From positions 1-59,281 of the forward strand of contig CAIMDZ010000190.1 in the NCBI GenBank assembly GCA_903839875.1: a DNA stretch of 59,281 bases. The letters are read 5' to 3'. This stretch comes from an uncultured Bacteroidota bacterium. GTDB lineage: Bacteria > Bacteroidota > Bacteroidia > Chitinophagales > Chitinophagaceae. Positions 38,539-47,170 of this stretch are shown piece after piece. Each line of letters opens with the position of its first letter. The first letter of the stretch is position 1. Position numbers and translations under genes: made by a program. Below the pieces are notes generated by a model. The model had not been told where the DNA came from. It saw only the letters and a list, made by a program, of their open reading frames with translations, and made no database searches.

Positions 38539-38589
38539 CGGCCAAATCGGCCAATTATCGGCCAATTACCGGCCAAATCGGCCAATTAT
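38539..38589. repeat. Tandem CGGCCAAWT repeat
   Basis: Five copies of CGGCCAAAT or CGGCCAATTAY lie head to tail, ending over the stop codon of the AlbA-type gene. The pattern 9+11+11 then 9+11 suggests unit duplication by slippage. Too short and lacking spacers to be CRISPR. Confidence 0.6.
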
Positions 38590-39917
38590 TGTTCATTTAG
38601 AATCTTTAATACATATTTAACTGCTCTACCTGATTTGCCTTGTTGAGTTATTATATTTCTCACTACCAAATCCTGTAAATCTATAGTTGATACGCTTTTG
38701 CCCACACTATTAATCTCCTGAAATTGCGAATTAGTGATACTTCCTTTTTCCTTTGTAAATAAGACGGCCTTTATTTGCCGCTTATTTAATCTTAACTTCT
38801 CAAAATATTCTTCATTATAAATATCCTTTAAAAACAGGACGCTAATGCCATTCTCATATTGCTGGATTATGGGTTCCGGCAAACCGGCTTCTATGCAGGT
38901 ATCAATTATTTTGTTGGTTCCCCGGCCCCATGATTCTATATAACCGGCTCTGAAAAAAATATCGGCGATGTTTCTATTCCGCGGGTAAGAGGAATGTTTG
39001 CCCTTTAATTTTTCTATAGTCAATTCTTCAGGTAAATTTCCCGGGTTCCAGATTTCAAGCCTATCGTCCATGACCCTTAAAAAAATCCAGGTACTTGAAT
39101 AATCTTTGTGGATAATAGCATTTAATATTGCCTCCCTTAATGCCTGCTCAGGATATTCCAGCGATTCTATTCTTTCCAGACCTTTGTATGAAATGGGGCG
39201 TATCAAATACTTATCTTTTAGTTTTTCCATAACCTTATCAGGCATATTAAAAAGATTGGTTTCAATAACATCCTGGTATTGCAAATCATGAATTTCTTTG
39301 CCGAACCTACCTATTTTAAAACTGGCGGTAACTTGCAAAAGCTTTTTACCAAAGACCAGTAATGCAGCATTGGTTAAATACCCGTCTTTAGTTATCAAAT
39401 TCAGATTTTCCAGCAAGGTGCTAATACTATCGTTGGCGGCATTAACTGAAATACGGCCTTTTTCAATAGCTTTCCCGACAAATAAACGGATAGTGGCTTC
39501 ATCCAGATCATCCAGGCTTGCCGGCAAAACAGGAATATCTTCCCAGTGCCTGCCATATTTTTTAAGCAACCAGTTTTGAAAGGCAATACCCTTCAATTCC
39601 TGTTTTGTACTGCCGCTTCTGTAGTAGTGAATACCGTGATAAGAAATAGGAACGGTACTTACCGGAACATCAATTTCAATATAATGCCTGCCTGACTCTG
39701 TATGCAGATTTACATCTATGATAAGCCCCAGGTGATTTACGGACTTATTGGGTATCTCATCCATCAGCTTTTTATAATCATTTACACCTATTACTGTGCC
39801 TTTATCATCCATTCCAATAAATATTTTACCGCCCTGCGCATTAGCAAAACCGCATATCCATTTCAGGAATTCATCGTGCCAGGACGATTTGTATTCTATG
39901 TTTTGTTGTTCAGGCAT
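38586..39917 (-). CDS. AlbA_2 / HATPase_c_4 transcriptional regulator-like protein
   Basis: This 443-residue protein has an N-terminal AlbA_2 (Schlafen-like) domain (NIEYKSSWHDEFLKWICGFA, GGKIFIGMDDKG). A GHKL-type ATPase region follows (ALREAILNAIIHKDYSS near 260, then WNPGNLPEELT and the SWGRGTNKIIDTC segment), and a C-terminal winged helix (GSITNSQFQEINSVGKS). The group is usually annotated as RecG-like helicase or ATP-binding DNA-binding protein, but no helicase motifs are present. The target is unknown. Confidence 0.85.
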   Translation of the reverse strand: MPEQQNIEYKSSWHDEFLKWICGFANAQGGKIFIGMDDKGTVIGVNDYKKLMDEIPNKSVNHLGLIIDVNLHTESGRHYIEIDVPVSTVPISYHGIHYYRSGSTKQELKGIAFQNWLLKKYGRHWEDIPVLPASLDDLDEATIRLFVGKAIEKGRISVNAANDSISTLLENLNLITKDGYLTNAALLVFGKKLLQVTASFKIGRFGKEIHDLQYQDVIETNLFNMPDKVMEKLKDKYLIRPISYKGLERIESLEYPEQALREAILNAIIHKDYSSTWIFLRVMDDRLEIWNPGNLPEELTIEKLKGKHSSYPRNRNIADIFFRAGYIESWGRGTNKIIDTCIEAGLPEPIIQQYENGISVLFLKDIYNEEYFEKLRLNKRQIKAVLFTKEKGSITNSQFQEINSVGKSVSTIDLQDLVVRNIITQQGKSGRAVKYVLKILNEQ

Positions 39918-39944
39918 TGAAAGAAATTTATAATAATTTAAATT

Positions 39945-40283
39945 TTATTCTACAACCCTCCTCAATTCCATATTCGTATTAAAATCGAAAAATGTTTTGT
40001 CAATGTGCCCTTTTACATCAATGCCCCATTTACCCTGCAAAATGAGATCATTTCCCAATTCGATGCCTATAATCGTAAGTTTTGTTATAAAGTTATCATT
40101 TCTGTAAAGATCCCAGTCAGCAGGCCCGATTACATTACATTGATCATTACTCTTACATACCAAAACTGTATTCCCCCGGGTAAGATGAAATATGTCCAGT
40201 ACTTTTATTCTATCGCACGTGGGCATGTTCTTTACTCGTTCCCGGTGTTCTTTAAAGTCAATCCTCTTTTCATTTTCATTCAT
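39945..40283 (-). CDS. Hypothetical protein
   Basis: This is a 112-residue soluble protein with a charged N-terminal helix (MNENEKRIDFKEHRERVKNM) and a beta-rich rest. No motif is recognised. It lies 28 bp upstream of the AlbA-type gene on the same strand, so they may be cotranscribed. Confidence 0.5.
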   Translation of the reverse strand: MNENEKRIDFKEHRERVKNMPTCDRIKVLDIFHLTRGNTVLVCKSNDQCNVIGPADWDLYRNDNFITKLTIIGIELGNDLILQGKWGIDVKGHIDKTFFDFNTNMELRRVVE

Positions 40284-40646
40284 AGCTGGAAAAACTTATA
40301 ATACCGTTTATTTATGAAAAATAGTGTCTCGTCACATCACTATCGCCCCCCTCCGCAATATTCGGGTATTCCGGATTGGGCATTAATTTTAGTCGTGCGG
40401 GTGAATCATACGGTCCATTTCCTCAATGGCTAAAGTACCATGCAATAATTTTTCTCCGATTACCAAAGCCCCTGCAAGACACTGGCGATTGGCAAATTTG
40501 AGCAAAATTGGTCTCATTTTCTCCTTAGTCTTCCATAAAAATTGGTCGTTCGGCCTAGTTTTTGACGAAACTATAGGGGGGTGCATTAAAGTTAATGAAT
40601 ATTGGCTTGAAAATATTTTATGCCCAATTATTCTCATTCATTGACA
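40284..40646. other. Intergenic region with a weak open frame
   Basis: An 82-codon frame on the minus strand (40389-40637) ends with a protein-like segment (FANRQCLAGALVIGEKLLHG, then TLAIEEMDRMIH). Frames are open on both strands here, the first 40 codons look non-coding and no initiation context stands out. It may be a gene remnant. Nothing else is seen. Confidence 0.3.
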
Positions 40647-41969
40647 CTAAGTCTTATTAAGCAGATCAATCACCCCTTCTTTTTGCAATATACGATATCC
40701 TATCCGGTCATTTGAAATACCTGGCTTTAACTCGTAAGTAAATTCATAACTGCCTGCATCCGTCATGTTGGTAACGAAATAGGAAAATAAAATCTCCCTG
40801 TTTTTGCTGAATTGCTGTGCCACTTCATACAAGTGGGTAGAAAGTATCATCAGGTGGTTAGGGTGTTGAACCAAACCTTCCAGTACAGCCTTAGTGCATT
40901 CAAACGCATCATGCACATTTGTTCCTTTAAATAACTCATCCATCAACACAAGGTGCGGCTGGCGTTGCAATAGTTTTTCGGCAGTTGTCTTCATGCGCTG
41001 TACTTCTGCAAAAAAGTAGCTTTCCCCACGCAGTATGTTGTCCTCCACCTGCATATTGGTTATGATGCCCTGCATAAAACTTATACGTAATGACCATGCC
41101 GGAACACCCATTCCCAGATGAGCGAGCAGCGCACCTACCCCAAGCGCACGCATAAAAGTGGTTTTGCCCGACATGTTAGCGCCTGTGAGCAACAAAAAAT
41201 TCCTGTGGTTGCCAAATGCAATATCATATGAAACAGGTTTTTTCAGCAACGGATGGCTAAGCCCTTCTGCCTCAAAACATACAGGCAGAGATGGCAATAA
41301 CTCAGGGAATGCCCACCTGTGTTCCACCGTAGCTTTAGCCATCGCCTGCCAGGCATCCAGTTTTGCATAACTGTTTATGAGGCGGTACACCATGTTTTTC
41401 ATTTCACGGCGTGCACGGTAATTCAATTGCGCCAGAGTGGTATACTTTGTTTGTTCTGTTATTGCCGTTATTTCATCCGTCAGCCTGTGTTGCAGTTCAT
41501 CCTTTATTGACTGCACTTCGGCTAACAGGTACACAGGTACATCTTCCATTTCTGTAATAGCGGCAAGCTGTGCACAGCCAATCAGAAAATCAGACAAGTG
41601 CGTCAGGGAAAATTGTGTTAAAAAATATTCCTGCTTACTGAATATTTTCTTTAAAAAGGAATTGATTGATAAAGTAAAACCTGTGGGCGGTGCAGAAATA
41701 TTATCTGCAGACTCAAAAAATGCATCCAGCATAACAAGCGTACCGTTAGAAATGATCTTTGGCCAGATTGCTGGTTTTGCAGCCCAGAATTTTATTGCCT
41801 CCTGAACTTCTCTTAGCTTTTCAAAAGTTTCGGGCGGATTTTGTATGTGCTTACGCAATGCATCTCTTCCGGCCTGTGTAGTGGTGTAGTCAATTAATCC
41901 AAAGACACCATCACTACCGTCGGATGTGAATATTGAAAGGTCTTTTAATGTAGTTTTGTCGTTTTGCAT
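40647..41969 (-). CDS. MutS-related ATPase (MutS domain V)
   Basis: The 440-residue protein lacks the mismatch-recognition domain I and connector II of MutS but keeps the helical lever/core region and the ABC-type ATPase: Walker A (TGANMSGKTTFMRALG), the ABC signature region and Walker B (PHLVLMDELFKGTNVHDAF). Its size matches the short MutS-like proteins of Bacteroidota, whose role is not known and is probably not mismatch repair. Confidence 0.88.
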   Translation of the reverse strand: MQNDKTTLKDLSIFTSDGSDGVFGLIDYTTTQAGRDALRKHIQNPPETFEKLREVQEAIKFWAAKPAIWPKIISNGTLVMLDAFFESADNISAPPTGFTLSINSFLKKIFSKQEYFLTQFSLTHLSDFLIGCAQLAAITEMEDVPVYLLAEVQSIKDELQHRLTDEITAITEQTKYTTLAQLNYRARREMKNMVYRLINSYAKLDAWQAMAKATVEHRWAFPELLPSLPVCFEAEGLSHPLLKKPVSYDIAFGNHRNFLLLTGANMSGKTTFMRALGVGALLAHLGMGVPAWSLRISFMQGIITNMQVEDNILRGESYFFAEVQRMKTTAEKLLQRQPHLVLMDELFKGTNVHDAFECTKAVLEGLVQHPNHLMILSTHLYEVAQQFSKNREILFSYFVTNMTDAGSYEFTYELKPGISNDRIGYRILQKEGVIDLLNKT

Positions 41970-41998
41970 TTTATTGTGTCAGTTCTCGCCCTCATTCA

Positions 41999-42024
41999 TA
42001 GAGACGGAATGTACTCCGTCTCTA
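41999..42024. repeat. REP-like palindrome 1
   Basis: TAGAGACGGA and TCCGTCTCTA form a 10-bp hairpin with a 6-nt loop, inside the 3' end of the truncated transposase frame. Confidence 0.7.
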
Positions 42025-42075
42025 CTATCTGGAGTGGCGTTTTCATTATGTCGTGTGTCAGTGTTATTCGGATCG

Positions 42076-42115
42076 GTGTGCGTAGAGACGGAAAGTATTC
42101 CGTCTCTACGCACAC
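42076..42115. repeat. REP-like palindrome 2 (perfect 18-bp arms)
   Basis: GTGTGCGTAGAGACGGAA and its exact reverse complement flank a 4-nt loop. It shares the GTAGAGACGGAA core with the other two copies. Confidence 0.8.
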
Positions 42116-42485
42116 ATCGCCATTACCGTGGCTTTCAATGCCGCGCGCGCCGTGTTGATAATTATTTGTGTTTCGCCATTTATTGAATTCATTTTCACCG
42201 ATGCAAATAATACTGTGAAAATGATCGGGTATAACGACAAATTCGTCCAATATCAAATTCATATCCGCTCGTATTGCCGGCATTGATAGCCATTCCTTTT
42301 CCACAATTTTCCCAATCTCGTTTAATATCATTTCACCGTTTCTTATTTCACCAAACAAGTGCTCTTTTTGCCAGCTGCAAATGGTTACAAAATACATGGC
42401 ATTAGACCGATAGTCCCAGTTTTTTAACCGGGTGGACTCAATGCGATATTTATTTTGAAACAAGTCCATTTTTACTTTTTAAGTG

Positions 42486-42520
42486 TTTTGTAGAGACGGA
42501 ATGCTTTCCGTCTCCACAAA
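42486..42520. repeat. REP-like palindrome 3
   Basis: TTTTGTAGAGACGGAA pairs with TTCCGTCTCCACAAAA apart from one mismatch. It lies just upstream of the transposase start, so the transposase frame is bracketed by its palindromes. Confidence 0.7.
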
Positions 42521-42534
42521 ATGTGGGGTGCATT

Positions 42535-43869
42535 TTACCCCCGCTCAAACATCATCCTCATCCCCCGCACCTCATCATTCACCATTCCGTTTTCATACAC
42601 AACCGCACCATTTACAAATGTATATTTCACGGCCGCAGTGAATTCATGTCCTTCCAGGGGCGACCAGCCGCATTTGTATAGAATATTTTCTTTACTCACT
42701 GTTGTTGTGTTGTTCATGTCCACCAGCACCAGATCGGCAAAAGAACCTTCGCGTACGTATCCACGATTGGCGATCTGGAAACACTGCGCAGGAGCGTGGC
42801 ACATTTTCTCAACTACTTTTTCTATTGATATTTTTCCTTGTTTTACATAATCCAACATGAGTAAAAGAGAATGCTGTACCAGTGGCAGTCCCGAGGGTGC
42901 TTTCTGGTAGGGCAACTGTTTTTCTTCCCAGGTATGGGGTGCATGGTCAGTGGCGATTATATCCAGCCGGCCATCTAATAAACCCTCCCAAAGAGCCGTC
43001 CTGTTTTCCGGAGCCTTTATAGCGGGGTTGCATTTTATCAGGTTTCCCAGTCGGGCATAATCATCAGATGTAAAATGAAGGTGATGCACACAAACCTCTG
43101 AGGTTATCCGCTTTTCTTTAAGTGGCAGCATATTCGAAAACAATTGTAATTCCTTTGCAGTTGATATATGCAATATATGCAACCGGCTGTTATGCTTCGA
43201 TGCTAATTGTACCGCTGCCCACGAACTTTCAAAACAACCCTCCACATCGCGTATCAACGGATGGTAGGAAGCATTGTCAGCGTTGGCGTATTTCAGCTTG
43301 TTGGCGTTGATAATATTTTCGTCCTCGCAATGGGTGGCTATCAGCAATTCGGATTCGGAAAATATTTTAGTCAGCGTCAGGTAATTATCCACCAGCATAT
43401 CACCCGTGCTGGATCCCATAAAAATCTTTACCCCGCAAACGCTGTTCCTTTTATCATTGGTTCGCAGTACTTCATCTGCATTATTATTGGCCACACCCAT
43501 GAAAAAGGAATAGTTGGCAACTGAGGTAGCTGCGGCTAGATTGTATTTCTGTTCCAGCAGTTCCTGTGTAAGTGCAGGTGGATTTGTATTGGGCATTTCC
43601 ATGAAGGAGGTTACTCCCCCAGCAACCGCTGCACGTGCCTCTGTGCCAATAGTACCTTTATGTGTCAGGCCTGGTTCCCTGAAATGTACCTGATCATCAA
43701 TAGCACCGGGCAACAGGTAAAGCCCATCAGCATTTATCTCCCGGTATCCTGGTGGGGTTGATATCTGATCTTCTATACGATCTATAATACCATCTTTTAT
43801 CAGTACGTCCTTGATACGGCTTACACCTTCATTAATAATGGTCGCGTTTTTTATTACGATCGGAAACAT
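42535..43869 (-). CDS. pyrC: Dihydroorotase
   Basis: This is a 444-residue amidohydrolase with a metal-binding DDQVHFREPGLTHKG, Lys in GVKIFMGSSTGD (carboxylysine position), later ligands in ATHCEDE and LHILHIS, and catalytic Asp in ATDHAPHT. This is the long (class I) dihydroorotase type, acting in pyrimidine synthesis on carbamoyl aspartate. Hydantoinase or allantoinase is the main alternative, but the motifs fit dihydroorotase better. Confidence 0.88.
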   Translation of the reverse strand: MFPIVIKNATIINEGVSRIKDVLIKDGIIDRIEDQISTPPGYREINADGLYLLPGAIDDQVHFREPGLTHKGTIGTEARAAVAGGVTSFMEMPNTNPPALTQELLEQKYNLAAATSVANYSFFMGVANNNADEVLRTNDKRNSVCGVKIFMGSSTGDMLVDNYLTLTKIFSESELLIATHCEDENIINANKLKYANADNASYHPLIRDVEGCFESSWAAVQLASKHNSRLHILHISTAKELQLFSNMLPLKEKRITSEVCVHHLHFTSDDYARLGNLIKCNPAIKAPENRTALWEGLLDGRLDIIATDHAPHTWEEKQLPYQKAPSGLPLVQHSLLLMLDYVKQGKISIEKVVEKMCHAPAQCFQIANRGYVREGSFADLVLVDMNNTTTVSKENILYKCGWSPLEGHEFTAAVKYTFVNGAVVYENGMVNDEVRGMRMMFERG

Positions 43870-43980
43870 ATTTTATTTTCGTTTCGGTGAAGTCAACTGC
43901 TTTAGGTCAAATTACATTCCCTAAGCTTATCTTTCTTTATTTTGCAAATCTACCAATTGAAGATTTGAAAATCTTACTTT

Positions 43981-44645
43981 ATGCTTAAAAAAGCTTATTT
44001 ATTTTCTTTAGTCGTATTGGGAGGTACGAATTGTTTTGGCCAAACAACATTCTTTCCATTGGGGTTGAAGATCAAAACCTGATGGACAGGCTGGAAACAA
44101 AGTCGGGCAGGCTCTGCGAAAGCATATCCTTGTGGGACAGGCCGGAATCGCGGAGAAATGCTGTTCAATTTCCCGAATACTATTAAATCAAAAAATACCC
44201 TGTTACCCTGTGGCGCACCTCCATCCATTCACCTGAGCAAAATAGACCAGTTCAACCTGAACCAGATGATCTCGGGAAATGCAGAATGAGCGCCAAAGGG
44301 TACCTACTACATGCAGGGTGTTGCTACCGGAGGCAAAAACTTTGGCAACAATATCTTCAACCCATACCTCACCGCCGACAAACAATATGGGGTAAAATGA
44401 TCAACGGCCCCAAAAGCACCTGCGAGATCATCAACCTGAACATCGCCTACCAAATCCGCAGGAACGTATTCATGGACCTCGGAGGTACTTATTGCAAGTA
44501 CAAAAACAACTCAGGCATTTATGTGTCCGACCTTTCTACTACCGGGCCGGTGTATGGTCCGCTCACTAGCAATTATGTGTATTTTGGATTAAGGATCAAT
44601 TGCCCGAGGAGGCATTATCCCACAGAATATAGCACCGCCATATGA
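43981..44645 (+). pseudogene. Decayed outer-membrane beta-barrel gene
   Basis: The fragment begins with ATG and a signal peptide (MLKKAYLFSLVVLGGTNCFG), then switches frame to a segment with LMDRLETKSGRL, switches again to FNLNQMISGNAE, a stop, TYYMQGVATGGKNFG, and finally a third frame with IINLNIAYQIRRNVFMDLGG and SNYVYFGLRIN near the end. Head and tail are those of a Bacteroidota outer-membrane barrel (Wzi-like capsule-assembly proteins share the DRLE...GRL phrase). At least three frame changes and a large central deletion show it is dead. Confidence 0.6.
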
Positions 44646-44747
44646 AATCACGTATACAATCCCGCAAGCCCTGTAAGGACGCAATCCCACTGCATAGAGC
44701 ATTGCCCTCTGAGCAAAAACCTAATAGATGGTTGCCTTGCACAATAT

Positions 44748-44826
44748 CAATGTCATTTAGTAAAGCAAGCCCGAAGGGGTTTTCCGTGCCTATGTAACAC
44801 AATAATCGCTTAACTAAATGACATTG
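44748..44826. repeat. MITE-like element, short copy
   Basis: A 79-bp unit is bounded by inverted repeats CAATGTCATTTAGTAAAGC and GCTTAACTAAATGACATTG and contains the internal sequences AAGCCCGAAGGGGTTTTCCG and CCGTGCC shared with the copy at 54427. It is probably an internally shortened form. It covers the upstream ORF start of yicC. Confidence 0.7.
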
Positions 44827-44913
44827 GGCACAAGGTCCAGATTTTTCATCAGAAGGGGCTATACCGCTCTTTTCTCACTATTTTTGTTTTCTTTTGCTGC
44901 AAAGATTTTTGGT

Positions 44914-45789
44914 ATGATATATTCAATGACAGGTTTTGGTCGTGCGGAGGCCTCTTTTAATGGCCGGCAGATAATAGTAGAAGTGAAAGCACTCAACGGC
45001 AAGCAATTCGATATTGCTACCAAACTGCCGCCCATTTTGCGCTCTTACGAATTGGATATCCGCAACCTCCTCAGTAGCATGCTCCTCCGCGGCACCATAG
45101 ATATTACTATCAATGTTCGCCAGGAAGGCGCCTCAAAACCCATGGTAGTCAATACCGATCTTGCTTTGTTTTATTACCAGGGCATGAAACAGATCGCCGA
45201 GCAAACCGGCCTGCCCCAGGAAAATATCATATCCACCCTCATGCGCATGCCCGAGGTTGTAGCACCCGATCAGGATGTGCTGCCCGAAAGCGATTGGCTG
45301 AACGTGAAAGAAGTAGTCCTTGCCGCCGCCAACCAACTCATGGAGCACCGCAGGCACGAAGGCGAAGCAATGCTTAAAGATATTAATCTGCGCATTGGCA
45401 ATATTGAAAAACTCCACGAAAAAATCCTTCCCCTCGAACCCGAAAGAGTGGAGCGTGTCCGCGCCCGACTCACCCAGTGGCTCGACGACATGGTAGGAAA
45501 AGAAAAAATAGACCCCAATCGCTTCGAGCAGGAAATGATCTACTACCTCGAGCGCATGGATTTCTCCGAAGAGAAAATAAGGCTCAGGCAACATTGCGGC
45601 TACTTCCACAATACCATTAACGAGAACGATGCCGCCATAGGCCGTAAGCTCAATTTTATTTTGCAGGAAATAGGCCGTGAAATAAACACCCTCGGCTCCA
45701 AAGCCAACCATGCCGAAATTCAGCAAATAGTCATCAACATGAAAGACGAACTGGAAAAAGCAAAAGAGCAGATATTGAATATTCTGTAA
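44914..45789 (+). CDS. YicC family endoribonuclease-like protein
   Basis: The 291-residue protein starts MIYSMTGFGRAEA, the invariant N-terminus of the YicC family; the longer frame starts inside a MITE-like repeat and is rejected. The C-terminal DUF1732 region (IRLRQHCGYFH to GRKLNFILQEIGREINTLG) is complete. Homologues YicC/YloC cut RNA and affect small-RNA stability. Confidence 0.92.
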   Translation: MIYSMTGFGRAEASFNGRQIIVEVKALNGKQFDIATKLPPILRSYELDIRNLLSSMLLRGTIDITINVRQEGASKPMVVNTDLALFYYQGMKQIAEQTGLPQENIISTLMRMPEVVAPDQDVLPESDWLNVKEVVLAAANQLMEHRRHEGEAMLKDINLRIGNIEKLHEKILPLEPERVERVRARLTQWLDDMVGKEKIDPNRFEQEMIYYLERMDFSEEKIRLRQHCGYFHNTINENDAAIGRKLNFILQEIGREINTLGSKANHAEIQQIVINMKDELEKAKEQILNIL

Positions 45790-45826
45790 ATGCAGCTAAA
45801 TTTATATTGCAAATAGCATAATTCGA

Positions 45827-45851
45827 ATTCATCAGACACAGTCTGATGAAT
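45827..45851. repeat. Palindrome A (11-bp arms)
   Basis: ATTCATCAGAC and GTCTGATGAAT are perfect inverted repeats around ACA. The palindrome lies 38 bp after yicC and could fold as an RNA hairpin or be a REP-type unit. Confidence 0.65.
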
Positions 45852-45869
45852 CTTAAACAATTTAACATG

Positions 45870-45896
45870 AATTGTGCAGACGTTGTCTGCACAATT
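45870..45896. repeat. Palindrome B (12-bp arms)
   Basis: AATTGTGCAGAC and GTCTGCACAATT are perfect inverted repeats around GTT. It shares the CAGAC/GTCTG inner core with palindrome A, 18 bp away, but the outer arms differ. Confidence 0.65.
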
Positions 45897-45901
45897 AAAA
45901 A

Positions 45902-45931
45902 TTGATACCGGTTCTTTATTTTATAAATTTG
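45902..45931 (+). promoter_or_regulatory. Promoter of gldH
   Basis: TTG at 45902-45904 and TAAATTTG at 45924-45931 are separated by exactly 19 bp, a full match to the Bacteroidota consensus. The leader to the ATG at 45955 is short, about 18 nt. Confidence 0.65.
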
Positions 45932-45954
45932 ACGAAAATTAACTAACCGATACA

Positions 45955-46446
45955 ATGCGCACTTTTTGGTTTTCACTTTTGACTTTTGCCTTGGCTTTCA
46001 ACCTCACTGGCTGCAGGCAATCACCTTATTACCAGAGAGTAGAAGTAATACCCCAAAACGCCTGGATGTACAATTTCAAGCCCACATTCAAAATTGACAT
46101 CACCGACACAACTGCCGCATACCTGCCCTATTTTATTATCAGGCACACCCAGGCCTATCCTTATTGTAACATTTGGGTGATACTAAATATCAAATCACCC
46201 GGCGACACCGTTATCAAAAAAGAAAGGATAAACATAACCCTTGCTGAAAGCAGCGGCAAGTGGCTGGGAAATGGTATGGGCGAAATTTACGAACAACGTA
46301 TGCCTATATCCCTAGGCGATTCATTCCGGTTCAGCCACCCCGGCACCTACCAGATCTCCATGGAGCAAAACATGCGCATCAACCCCCTCCCCGAAATTCT
46401 GAACGTTGGCTTCCGCCTTGAACTCATGAAGCCTGTAAAGCAATAA
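45955..46446 (+). CDS. gldH: Gliding motility lipoprotein GldH
   Basis: The 163-residue lipoprotein has a signal MRTFWFSLLTFALAFNLTGC with Cys at residue 20. The mature sequence matches GldH (YYQRVEVIPQNAWMYNFKPT, then WVILNIKSPGDTVIKKERIN and SGKWLGNGMGEIYEQRMPI). GldH is needed for gliding and is tied to type IX secretion in Bacteroidota. The DNA of the signal peptide is built of 7-bp-period repeats (CTTTTTG, GTTTTCA, CTTTTGA, CTTTTGC). Confidence 0.92.
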   Translation: MRTFWFSLLTFALAFNLTGCRQSPYYQRVEVIPQNAWMYNFKPTFKIDITDTTAAYLPYFIIRHTQAYPYCNIWVILNIKSPGDTVIKKERINITLAESSGKWLGNGMGEIYEQRMPISLGDSFRFSHPGTYQISMEQNMRINPLPEILNVGFRLELMKPVKQ

Positions 46447-46515
46447 AGGACTCTCCTGCCGACATAACATCACCCTCTCCCCGGAGAAGGCTGTGATGAG
46501 GTTCCCTCCTCCACA

Positions 46516-47034
46516 CTACTTCCCATCAGGCTCAAACTCCAGTACCGCTGAATTCATACAAAACCGCATTCCGGTCGGTGGCGGACCATCATCAAATATA
46601 TGCCCCAGGTGTGAATCACATCGCCCGCACAGCACCTCAGTCCTTCTCATGCCAACCGAATTATCATCCTCATAGCGTACACTCGTTGGCGTCATAGCCT
46701 CATAAAAGCTCGGCCACCCGCAACTGCTCGCAAACTTCGCGTCCGATTTAAATAAATGGTTACCACATACCGCGCAGTAATAGGTACCGCGCTCATCCGT
46801 TTTATAATACTTCCCCGAAAACGCCCACTCAGTGCCCTTTTCCCGCGCAATGTTATAAACATCCTTCGGCAATATTTTCTTCCACTCCGCATCGCTTACA
46901 TGCAGGTGCGCGGTATCTGTTCTTGAATAATACGGATTGTCTTTATGGTCGGCCATAGCTTTATTATTTTGTGATTTACAATTGAAGAAAAACACGCAAC
47001 AGCATATCGTTGCAAATAAATTGAGTTTATTCAT
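46516..47034 (-). CDS. msrB: Peptide-methionine (R)-S-oxide reductase, exported
   Basis: This protein of about 172 residues starts at 47034 with a lipoprotein-like signal (MNKLNLFATICCCVFFFNC). The MsrB domain has zinc-binding pairs CAVC and CGRC and the catalytic Cys in MRFCMNSAVLEF. It reduces methionine-R-sulfoxide in proteins, here probably in the periplasm or attached to a membrane. The upstream part of the long frame (from 47100) is not signal-like. Confidence 0.92.
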   Translation of the reverse strand: MNKLNLFATICCCVFFFNCKSQNNKAMADHKDNPYYSRTDTAHLHVSDAEWKKILPKDVYNIAREKGTEWAFSGKYYKTDERGTYYCAVCGNHLFKSDAKFASSCGWPSFYEAMTPTSVRYEDDNSVGMRRTEVLCGRCDSHLGHIFDDGPPPTGMRFCMNSAVLEFEPDGK

Positions 47035-47170
47035 ATCGAACAAAATTGAAGTTACTATAATAAACGAGCCAACAGTTAGTACGGTTTTTGTACCTGCCAA
47101 CCTTAACAGTTTTTTATAACTTAAACCAAAACCAATGCCTGATTCTTCAATCCCCGCCCCTCACCACAAT

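Larger units (their letters stand above)
41996..42469 (-). mobile_element. REP-associated tyrosine transposase (RAYT), truncated
   Basis: This Y1_Tnp-type protein of 157 residues has the typical start NKYRIESTRLKNWDY, then YFVTICSWQKEHLFGEI and the catalytic HUH motif (DHFHSIICI). After about residue 100 the normal C-terminal half with the catalytic Tyr helix is missing; instead the frame runs through two REP-like palindromes, giving the repeated peptide VETEYFPSL/VETEYIPSL. It should therefore be unable to cut DNA. Full-length relatives mobilise REP palindromes at single-stranded DNA. Confidence 0.75.

Noticed and set aside
38539-38589. CRISPR array
   Set aside because: Units of 9-11 bp in direct tandem with no spacers and no cas genes nearby.
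40389-40637. 82-codon minus-strand protein
   Set aside because: The C-terminal half looks protein-like, but the frame start is poor and the opposite strand is equally open; kept only as a note on the spacer.
44818-44913. N-terminal extension of YicC
   Set aside because: It begins inside the MITE-like repeat; the conserved family start is the Met at 44914.
45133-45726. 197-codon frame opposite yicC
   Set aside because: Shadow; YicC motifs on the plus strand are conserved to the end.
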